Assembly (NCBI GenBank): GCA_002499445.1 | Contig: DALS01000063.1 | Location: 1-58,269, forward strand | Source: Methanosarcina sp. UBA293 | GTDB taxonomy: Archaea; Halobacteriota; Methanosarcinia; Methanosarcinales; Methanosarcinaceae | Direction: 5' to 3' | Length of the DNA: 58,269 nucleotides | Shown: piece after piece, positions 45,725 through 53,064 of the stretch | How the letters are laid out: each line of letters starts with the position of its first letter | Position numbering within the stretch: position 1 is the first letter of the stretch | Position numbers and translations under genes: made by a program | The notes under the pieces: model-generated | Databases searched by the model: none | What the model was told of the DNA's origin: nothing | Seen by the model: the letters and a program-made list of their open reading frames with translations, nothing else

Positions 45725-45940
45725 TTGAGTTTCCTGGCGCATGAAACCTTAAAAATTGAAGGCATGGAATGTGATCACTGCGTTTTAAGAGTTGGGAGAG
45801 CTATTGCTTCCGTGCAGGGTGTAATTGAAGTTGATGTAAATCTGGAAACAAAAGAAGCAGTTGTGGAATTTGAAGAGGCAAAAACCGACTTAAAAAAAAT
45901 CAAGGCTGTTGTTCGAGATGCAGGGTATGAGCCCTTATAA
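45725..45940 (+). CDS. Heavy-metal-associated (CopZ-like) domain protein
   Basis: 71 residues at most. The ferredoxin-like HMA fold is evident: LKIEGMECDHCVLRVGRAI with the metal-binding MxCxxC, then VNLETKEAVVEFEE and the end RDAGYEPL. Probably a Cu(I) chaperone. The start is unclear: no ATG exists; TTG 45725 overlaps GGAGG (45720-45724), while CTG 45734 has 9-nt spacing. A 15-bp direct repeat (GAGCCCTTATAATTC) spans its stop codon. It opens the possible metal-related island up to 51.2 kb. Confidence 0.85.
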   Translation: MSFLAHETLKIEGMECDHCVLRVGRAIASVQGVIEVDVNLETKEAVVEFEEAKTDLKKIKAVVRDAGYEPL

Positions 45941-46251
45941 TTCCGAGCCCTTATAATTCGGTTGAGTCATAATTCTGCTTTCTCTTTTGCTTATTGCCTA
46001 TTTTGACTATCCGGTTAAAGAAGGGAATAAAGACTTAAACTGGACCTGGCGACTTAAACCAGACCTGGTTTTTGTTTCTTTTGCCTCATTTTGTCTCTCT
46101 TTTTTGATTATATGTCGGAACAACATCCTGGCAGTCGGATAGTAAAAGAATTTTTTTGCTTGTATTTTTACCGCTGACCGTTTGAATTCTCAGAGAGCCC
46201 TCTGGTAGTACAACCTGACCTATATTTACCAAAAGCAGGGCTGCCATAAAG

Positions 46252-46721
46252 CTATGGGAACAGCACCAGCTTCAGGCCCAACAAAAATATAAAAACTGCC
46301 ACGAAATTCCTGAATTTTTCCTGGGGGGTTTTTCAACTCCTTTTTTCCCCGAGCATTGCCCCAATTAGAGATACGGGTATAAAGATCAAAAAGCCTGATA
46401 GAAGACAGGTTCAAGCCTGACGTCTCCGCTGACATAGGTTGTTACTATCCTTGTAGAATCAATCATAAAAGATATGGCGCCAGAGTTGCAACATAAACGG
46501 CTTTCTCCAGGTTGAAAGCGCTCAAGGCTACAGCATTTATTTCCCTCTATGCCAAAGATACTTGCAAAAAATCCGGTAAGGACTCCACTGAATACTGCAA
46601 CCGATAATTTCTGGCTTAGTTTGAAAGTTCGGTTAAAGACGATGAAGAGCACACAGGCTATAAGTTTGCCAGTAGCGTCAGCAGAGATATATAGACAATA
46701 CCCTCGTAGATAGATAACCAT
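46252..46721 (-). pseudogene. TauE/SafE sulfite exporter-family pseudogene
   Basis: Pieces in several frames align in order with the C-terminal half of TauE/SafE membrane proteins: KLSVAVFSGVLTGFFASIFG, then AFNLEKAVYVAT, then GAISFMIDSTRIVT ... GDVRLEPVFYQAF, then LIFIPVSLIGAMLG, and last NFVAVFIFLLGLKLVLFP before TAG at 46252-46254. Joining them needs at least three frameshifts. The N-terminal half is missing. The rest of the 45941-46251 stretch shows no other gene. Confidence 0.75.
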
Positions 46722-47122
46722 TATTACTTAATATATTTTATTATAATAATGGTACTATAATAATGACATAAATAGAATAACGTACTGATTTTTTGTAATA
46801 TCACGATATTTATTACGAGGCATGGATAAATTATCATGAGTTTTCTGAGCAGGATATAGTAGGATATATTATCAGAATTCTTTGAGCAAGAATTTATTGG
46901 AACGATATAATAATATTAATGTCCGTGAATAATATTAATATCGTTGTTCAAATAGACCTGATCCGTGAGACAGTTAAATTGAAAATCTCTTAAAGATTGC
47001 CTCATTTATCGAGAAAGTTTTTCTAATTGGCTATGTCTTCACCCGGCTTTAATTTGATTTTAGGGCAGGAACCAAATCCCGTTACGCCGACTATATATTT
47101 CAGAGACTTTGAAAAAAGGCAA
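46722..47122. other. AT-rich spacer
   Basis: About 400 bp with no coding signal. ATAATAATGGTACTATAATAAT (about 46744-46765) is a direct repeat of a TATAATAATG word, so may hold promoter elements for either side. Confidence 0.35.
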
Positions 47123-47137
47123 TATGGGGGACTTTAA

Positions 47138-48103
47138 ATTCCTGAGGAATCAAACCGAAAACAAATATTACCAGATATATATAAAGGTCTGGCTTTACTT
47201 TTAATTATTACCAGCATTGCCCTGGCGTACGAAAACTGGATAGGCCACGCCCTGATAGCTATTATCAGTCTATCGCTGGTGGTTTATGTTGTCATAACCG
47301 GGGCCATGCTCAGGGGAAGAATAAAGCGAAGCTCAGGAAACATATTTAAGCTTCATAAAAAGTACGGCATTTACTTTGGAGCCTTCATCCTGGGATCGTT
47401 CATATATGGTTTATGGATAAGATTACAGCACGGAGAATCCATACTATTATCTGTTCACGGGAGGCTGGGACTGGTTATCCTTCTCATTGTAGCTCTTCAG
47501 GTTATTCCAGGCCTGACTTTAAAGAATCGAGCAACATACAGAGGGTTGCACAAAATAATGGGATATGCCCTGGCCCCAATCTTGATCATTGACGCCAGCT
47601 GGGGTCTTTACAATGGTGTAATTGCCGGTACAAAAAATTTAGTCCTCTTGCATTCGATATCTGGGGGCCTGGCTGCCCTTTTTCTTACCTGGATCATTCT
47701 GGAAATCCGGTACCCGACAAAGAGGTCACTCTCCAGGGCGAGGGTAGCAAGTTACGTGACAGTATTTCTTGTAACTGCAGGATGCTGGATTGCAGGAGGT
47801 TACAATTATTTAACGTCTTATGGCTTCCAGGTAAAACCCGTGATCTTGGAAGGTCCTTATCCCTGGGCGCATGATATTGTAATGGAGCTGAAAGAGCACA
47901 TTTTCGTCTTTTTGCCCATAATTGCTCTCGCCCTATCAGTCACTCTCTCCACCTTAGACAGGGATATTTTTCTGGATGATACCAAATCTAGGCGCGCTTT
48001 GACGATGATTGCCTACCTTGCTCTGTTCATAGTGCTGCTAATGTTCCTGATGGGAGCGGTCATATCCAATGCTGGACAGACAGGGACGGAGGCCTTAAAA
48101 TGA
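47138..48103 (+). CDS. Cytochrome b561-like membrane protein, N-terminus disturbed
   Basis: The frame is open from ATT 47138, reading ESNRKQILPDIYKGLALLLI and on, but contains no ATG or TTG before GTG 47279, which would cut into the first TM helix. ATG 47123 (GDFKFLRNQTENKYYQIYIK) lies in the frame that joins this one if a single A is added near 47166, so a 1-nt frameshift is likely. The protein has about eight TM helices with His in LHKKYGIYFG, VHGRLGLVI, GLHKIMGYALAPIL and LLHSISGG, as in b561/ferric-reductase-like heme proteins. Its stop overlaps the start of the next gene (ATGA 48100-48103). Redox or metal-related role inferred. Confidence 0.65.
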   Translation: MPEESNRKQILPDIYKGLALLLIITSIALAYENWIGHALIAIISLSLVVYVVITGAMLRGRIKRSSGNIFKLHKKYGIYFGAFILGSFIYGLWIRLQHGESILLSVHGRLGLVILLIVALQVIPGLTLKNRATYRGLHKIMGYALAPILIIDASWGLYNGVIAGTKNLVLLHSISGGLAALFLTWIILEIRYPTKRSLSRARVASYVTVFLVTAGCWIAGGYNYLTSYGFQVKPVILEGPYPWAHDIVMELKEHIFVFLPIIALALSVTLSTLDRDIFLDDTKSRRALTMIAYLALFIVLLMFLMGAVISNAGQTGTEALK

Positions 48104-48417
48104 AAGAGTCAGCGATTTCCATCGCATCAGCTACGATTGCCATATTTTTAACAGGCTGGGTCATCATCGCTCATGATCTGTCTCCCGATTTCAAACAATC
48201 GCTGGCATCACTTACGGGCAATCATTGGATGTCAGTGAGCGTGATAGCAATAGTGTTATTTATATTATCCTTGGAGCTTTTGATAGGCTTTAAGAGCGCA
48301 AGAAGGTTCCTGAGGGTGTATGATATCAGCCTGTGGTCGACTTCTCTGGTGGCTGTGACTCTAATCATGGTGCTAGGAATTCTCGCAGTGCTAATCACTC
48401 AATTTCTATCACATTGA
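48100..48417 (+). CDS. Small membrane protein coupled to the b561-like gene
   Basis: 105 residues with three TM helices (IASATIAIFLTGWVIIA, WMSVSVIAIVLFILSLELL, SLVAVTLIMVLGILAVLI). Its ATG overlaps the upstream stop by 4 bp, so it is translationally coupled to the b561-like protein and probably forms a complex with it. No family recognised. Confidence 0.75.
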   Translation: MKESAISIASATIAIFLTGWVIIAHDLSPDFKQSLASLTGNHWMSVSVIAIVLFILSLELLIGFKSARRFLRVYDISLWSTSLVAVTLIMVLGILAVLITQFLSH

Positions 48418-48481
48418 TATTCGTTGCCAGGATTAAATCTGTACAAAATGGTTTAACATCTTCTCTCGCAGCCTGGAAAAC

Positions 48482-48765
48482 GTGCTGTATAAGGTACAGA
48501 GGAACTATGAATTAGCGATTACAAGGCCATACTCCTATGTTTGCCTCAATATGATGTCTTCATACTTGTTATGCTGGAATTTCTGGTACAATTTGACCCG
48601 CAATATTAACTTTGATTGTGTTTTCAATCCTCATATGGAGATATAAGAAGCTGGCAAAAAGTGAGGAACGAGAGGCATTGGCAACGTTTGGAGACGATTA
48701 TTCCAGATATATGTAAAAATGGCCTTGCGTTTGTACCAGAAGTCGGAAAATTTGTAATATCCTAA
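48482..48765 (+). pseudogene. ICMT/DUF1295-type methyltransferase pseudogene
   Basis: The 3' part of an isoprenylcysteine carboxyl methyltransferase-like membrane protein can be followed through several frames: VLYKVQRNYELAITRPYSYV (normally followed by RHPQY), then FLVQF, then ILTLIVFSILIWRYKKLAKS, EEREALATFGDDYSRYM, and after another shift KNGLAFVPEVGKFVIS. At least three frameshifts. These proteins often occur beside copper genes in archaea and bacteria. The rest of 48418-49231 shows no gene. Confidence 0.7.
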
Positions 48766-49231
48766 TTATACGCTTAAAGTGCAGGTTGTGTTTATAAATA
48801 AATTGGCATACATTTAATTATCGGGGTATTATTGCGATCTTGATTTCATTTACAAGATGAAACGTTATCTGTCGCCGTTGGGAGCTCGGCTTAGATTGTC
48901 AAAATGGAGCGCAGTAATTTGCTGGAACTTCTTTCTCTTAAATGGAACTACCTCAACCATTTCAAAAATCTGTTAATTTTTATTTAATCCCACTGATTGA
49001 ATGGGTTTCGTATAACGTAAAGTTTACAAAAAGAATTAAACCGAAAACTGGACAGACTCATTCTGTTGTTGAAGCGTTATACTTTGAGTAGTTTAGTGGA
49101 TTTGAGTGAAGTTTTTATCCAAACTATAGTCAGACAAGAATCAGTTGTTATGATTGGATGAGAATATTTGAGCAGCAAATAAGAAATGCAGTTAACTGCT
49201 AACTTGACTATAAAACTAATTTGGGGGAATC
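48766..49231. other. Spacer without recognised gene
   Basis: About 465 bp of AT-rich DNA before the exported Met-rich protein. Short frames only; one 27-codon frame at 48904 is not supported by an RBS. Confidence 0.35.
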
Positions 49232-49927
49232 ATGGCAGACAACAAAAATATCATAATTGGCCTGCTAGTATTGGTAGTAATAATACTGCTTGCTTTTCTA
49301 GCCTTCAGGCCAATAATGTATAGTTCAACCTACGGCACAGGTAGTTATCAACCAGGGCATATGGGACCAGGTATGATGCACAATCCAGCCTATAACTATA
49401 GCTATGGCCCAGGAATGATGGGAGATATGATGGCTCTCTATTATCCGGAAGCTAAACCTATAGCTCAAGAGGAAGCCAGGCAGAAAACCGAGGATTTTGC
49501 TAAACAATATGGATCGAATCTGGAAGTAGACGATTTCATGGCTTTCAGCAGCAATTATTATGCTGTTCTGAAAGATACAGGTAGCAACCAGAGCATAGCC
49601 GAGATACTGGTAGATCGATACTCAGGGTCTGTTTATCCCGAACCAGGACCGAATATGATGTGGAACACACTTTCTGGCGCTGGAAGAACGAAGGCGGAGG
49701 GTGCAGACTATGATCTGGCTGGGGCAAAGAAACTAGCAGAAGAGTTTTTAACAGGCTATCTACCCGGAGCGAAGGTCATGGAATCTAAACAAATGCCTGG
49801 ATACTACACCTTCGACTTTGGACGACAGGATATTGAAGGCATGTTGAGTGTAAATGCCTATAATGGCCAAATCTGGGTGCATACGTGGCATGGGCCCTAT
49901 CTGGGTGGAGATAATGCAACAAGCTGA
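49232..49927 (+). CDS. Exported Met/Gly/His-rich PepSY-like protein
   Basis: 231 residues. One N-terminal TM/signal anchor (IIIGLLVLVVIILLAFLAF, residues 6-24), then a linker rich in Met, His, Gly and Tyr (GHMGPGMMHNPAY, GPGMMGDMMALY), which looks like a soft-metal-binding tail. From about residue 75 two PepSY-like alpha-beta units follow (AQEEARQKTEDFAKQYG ... YYAVLKDTGS ... ILVDRYSGSVYPE and DLAGAKKLAEEFLTGYLPG ... VNAYNGQIWVHTWHG). GGGGGA precedes ATG 49232. Probably faces the outside; possible copper binding by the Met-rich stretch is inference. Confidence 0.75.
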   Translation: MADNKNIIIGLLVLVVIILLAFLAFRPIMYSSTYGTGSYQPGHMGPGMMHNPAYNYSYGPGMMGDMMALYYPEAKPIAQEEARQKTEDFAKQYGSNLEVDDFMAFSSNYYAVLKDTGSNQSIAEILVDRYSGSVYPEPGPNMMWNTLSGAGRTKAEGADYDLAGAKKLAEEFLTGYLPGAKVMESKQMPGYYTFDFGRQDIEGMLSVNAYNGQIWVHTWHGPYLGGDNATS

Positions 49928-50186
49928 GTTTCGATGTACAGTTTGACTTCAGTTTGACTTGATAAGTTATACCTTTCCTTGTTTTGACTGAGCTAACTTA
50001 TTAACTTCAACATTTCTTATCAAATATAATAATTTTTTAATTAAGCCACTAGTATTGAAAATAATTTCCACAGCCGATGTTATTATGATAAACCATTTAT
50101 ATTAATCGAATGAATAAATATTCACCTATGTATTAATGCTGTATATTTAAGCTTTTTAAATAGGTATATAATGGGGGGAGAATAGG

Positions 50187-51218
50187 ATGACTAAATCAGG
50201 AACACTGAAACCAGCATTACTGCTAACATTAGCAGCAATAATGGTAGTCGCACTTGCAGAGCCCATCGCTGGAGATATGATGGGTAGGGAGAATATGATG
50301 GGTCAACGGGGCATGGTGATTGATTGTCCTGACAATCAAACATGTGCAATAGAGCAATCTTGCATGGTAAATTACCCAGCCAACGAAACCATGATGGATT
50401 ATGCTATGGAAAATTTTTCGGTTAACGAGACTATGATGCGCTGTATGATGGAAAATTACTCGATGAATGAGACCATGATGCATCGCATGATGGTAGGTCA
50501 AATGATGAATGAAAGCTGCTGCATGATGAAAATGGATCAAAATGCTAGGGCAGCCCAGGAAAAGCTAGGATGCGCCAGTTTCTGGCTGGAGAAGGCTATA
50601 AAACTGCATGATATGCATATGAAAAATCCTAAAGTAGCAGCCAATAAATCCTCTCAGTTAGAATTAATGGATCACATGCAGAAGGGCTACGCATACCTTA
50701 AAGAGGAAAATTTGACAGATAATATGACAACTGGGATGATGAATAAAACAAAAAACGCTTCAGCACTATCTACTCAAAACGCTTGTTTCTGTTCAGCTGA
50801 GGCAAGACTTGAATATTGCTCTTTCTGGCTGGGAAAGGCTATTGAACTGCATAAGATGCACCTTAAGAATCCGAGCGCTGCAACCAATGAGTCTCAAATG
50901 GAAATGATGAGACAGATGATGCGAGCTTATGCAGGTATTGGTAGAAGTAATATGGATATGAGAATGGATCAAGATATTAGTTCAATGCAGGCTAGGCTTG
51001 ACTGCACTCAGTTCTGGCTTGAGCAGGCTATTGAGACACATGAGATGCACCTTAAAGACCCAAGCACTGCAACCAACGAGTCTAAACTGGAGATGATGGA
51101 CCAGATGATTCGGGCCTACGAATGCATTTTAGGGAGAGATATTACAGAATACATGACAGAAAACATAACCATTAAGACGGCTAATCTAACAGCTGCCAAT
51201 AAATCGGAAGGTTGTTAA
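50187..51218 (+). CDS. Exported Met-rich repeat protein, unknown family
   Basis: 343 residues. Signal peptide about 1-24 (ALLLTLAAIMVVALA), then a Met-rich region with three 14-residue repeats: NETMMDYAMENFSV, NETMMRCMMENYSM, NETMMHRMMVGQMM. After that, three copies of a roughly 48-residue helical module, each like CTQFWLEQAIETHEMHLKDP followed by STATNESKLEMMDQMIRAY (near 125-172, 207-254 and 272-319). Many Met, His and paired Cys (CC, CFC) suggest binding of Cu(I) or Ag(I), as in Met-rich periplasmic copper proteins; no family name was recognised. The promoter region has GTATATAATGGGGGGAG immediately before ATG, so transcription may be tight to the start. Confidence 0.75.
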   Translation: MTKSGTLKPALLLTLAAIMVVALAEPIAGDMMGRENMMGQRGMVIDCPDNQTCAIEQSCMVNYPANETMMDYAMENFSVNETMMRCMMENYSMNETMMHRMMVGQMMNESCCMMKMDQNARAAQEKLGCASFWLEKAIKLHDMHMKNPKVAANKSSQLELMDHMQKGYAYLKEENLTDNMTTGMMNKTKNASALSTQNACFCSAEARLEYCSFWLGKAIELHKMHLKNPSAATNESQMEMMRQMMRAYAGIGRSNMDMRMDQDISSMQARLDCTQFWLEQAIETHEMHLKDPSTATNESKLEMMDQMIRAYECILGRDITEYMTENITIKTANLTAANKSEGC

Positions 51219-51337
51219 TAACTCTCAGGCTTAATAGGCCAATCTATAATTTAACTAGGATTGAACTGGGGAGCGAGCTTCCCCAGAAAATATTTTGATT
51301 TCTCATCTACTTTTGATCTTTCATTTATTATAATTGA

Positions 51338-51514
51338 ACCAGTCCCAACTCAGGATATATCAGGCTCAAGATTATAGTGCATGTCGGAAGCAGTGGGAAA
51401 ACGATACTTGAAGAAGACTGCAGGGCAGTCTTTAGGGAGATATTTGAAGAACACAGGCTTTCTCCTGGGGCGATTGACACTTTTGAATTTTTTAACTCCT
51501 CAAGGTTTATGTGA
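51338..51514 (+). pseudogene. Orphan coding fragment, family not recognised
   Basis: Open from a stop at 51335 to TGA at 51512, no ATG. The translation has protein-like composition (GYIRLKIIVHVGSSGKTILE, then CRAVFREIFEEHRLSPGAID, then TFEFFNSSRFM). GTG 51381 could start it (about 43 residues), but no RBS stands before it. Probably a remnant. The surrounding 51219-51855 spacer shows no other gene. Confidence 0.3.
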
Positions 51515-51855
51515 AACTGCCTAAAGTATGTAAAACTGCCTGAAGTTAAACAATTCTTTACTCTACCCCAAACAACCTTATTAGCTACACTGAACCTTTC
51601 TTTTTATGCTTGGCGTAGGAGAGCGGCCTTTCCCAAAAAGAAGAGAAAAATAGAGAAAAAAAGCTAAAAGTAAAAACCATAAAATGAAGACAATAGATTT
51701 AAACGATAACTAACCTGTAAGAGTCTTAGGACACAAGATTAATTTTGGGCAGGGCTACAAGGCAAGCTGTCGAAGGTTTTTGAGATTAAAGGAGCAAAAT
51801 CGGTTTTCCAGAGTAAGATCAGAGTAAGATAACTCAAATTTTATTACTTTTCTTT

Positions 51856-52518
51856 CTATGCTTCCAGAGCCTTTTGTCTTTTTACAAACCTTGCTCCCAT
51901 CTCAAAGGCTTTCTGACAGTCCTGTGGAAATACTTCCTTTCGCCTTTTTTCCTTCTCTTCGGGATTAAAGATCGATGAGAGGTATTTTGAATAATCGTCA
52001 AACTGGTATGTGTCGGTACTCCATAACGATTCGGAATATCCGAAGATCCTTGTTGCAAGCCTTTCATTCAGCTCAATAACCTTATCAAGACAAAACATAC
52101 CAAAATTTTCTTCCTTGATATTCATGGTGTAAATGTAGCCAACCGGGATATTCTTCGGATAGAATGTCTGAACGTCAACCGAGTAAGTGATATACGGAAA
52201 TATATACCGCTCCATGAAGGACCTCATTTCGCCTGTGGAATTCCCAAGATATATAGGCGATCCTAGGATTGCCGCATCGGCAACTTCCAGCTTTTCAAGC
52301 ACAGGGGTCAGTTCATCTTTAATAGAGCATCTAGCAAGGTTTTTTCCACCTTTTACTTTGCAGGCAAAGCAACTTATGCATCCCTTGAACTCAAGGTCAT
52401 AGAGATGAACAATTTCCGTTTCTGCGCCCTCTGAAGCTGCACCTTCAAGAGCTTTTTCAAGCAGGGTCGCTGTATTCCAGTTCTTTCTTGGGCTTCCGTT
52501 TATTGCTATTACTTTCAT
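51856..52518 (-). CDS. Flavodoxin-fold / iron-sulfur flavoprotein-like
   Basis: 220 residues. The FMN phosphate loop is GSPRKNWNTATLLEKALEGA at residues 7-26; the second block is AAILGSPIYLGNSTGEMRSFMER. A Cys motif CISCFACKVKGG...C sits near residues 48-65; iron-sulfur flavoproteins (Isf) of methanosarcinas have Cx2Cx2Cx4-7C, here the last gap is 10, so a 4Fe-4S cluster is possible but not certain. Role: electron transfer or quinone/oxygen detoxification. Start ATG 52518; monocistronic. Confidence 0.85.
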   Translation of the reverse strand: MKVIAINGSPRKNWNTATLLEKALEGAASEGAETEIVHLYDLEFKGCISCFACKVKGGKNLARCSIKDELTPVLEKLEVADAAILGSPIYLGNSTGEMRSFMERYIFPYITYSVDVQTFYPKNIPVGYIYTMNIKEENFGMFCLDKVIELNERLATRIFGYSESLWSTDTYQFDDYSKYLSSIFNPEEKEKRRKEVFPQDCQKAFEMGARFVKRQKALEA

Positions 52519-53064
52519 AGTTTTGCCTCCAGGCGTTCAAGTTTTATATAAATCTCCAAACAGGATAATATTTGCTGTAAATAAGAAAAAGAAGAGTTAA
52601 AAGAATGTTGTGGGAAATTAGGGACGTAAAGTTCAGTTTAACCTGAACCTGAGTTTTTGATTCTCTAAATTTTGATTTTAATTTCAGGTATATGGCTCTG
52701 ATTCTTCTTTCCTTTCCTGTAGCACTTGGAACTTATAAGCAGACTCGAAAGATGGTCAGAATCTTAAAATGGGCACATCTTTTGTGAATTTAATGAGTAC
52801 AACCGGACCAACTTCAGTTAATAATATAAGATTTTCAATCCGACCTAGTTTAGCAAAATTGCTGTAAAAAAAGACTGAAATTCTTTCAAATCCTCCGGAT
52901 AAATGTCAGATGTAATTCTGGATAAAACTGAGAGGAAAAAGCAGGGTTGGATAAATAGAAAAAAAATAATAGGGGAATTTGCGGCTCTGGTGGGTCGTTA
53001 TCCCCTATTTTGCATTTGTTAAAGTTTATGTATTTTTTCAGTGCCCATGCATTACTTTCAATGC
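52519..53064. other. Spacer without recognised gene
   Basis: About 545 bp between the Lon and flavodoxin genes. A plus-strand frame at 52979 lies mainly antisense to the end of lon. No repeats seen. Confidence 0.35.

Noticed and set aside
50229..50540. His-rich minus-strand frame of 103 codons
   Set aside because: It is the antisense of ATG-rich (Met) codons in the NETMM protein, which yields CAT (His) codons.
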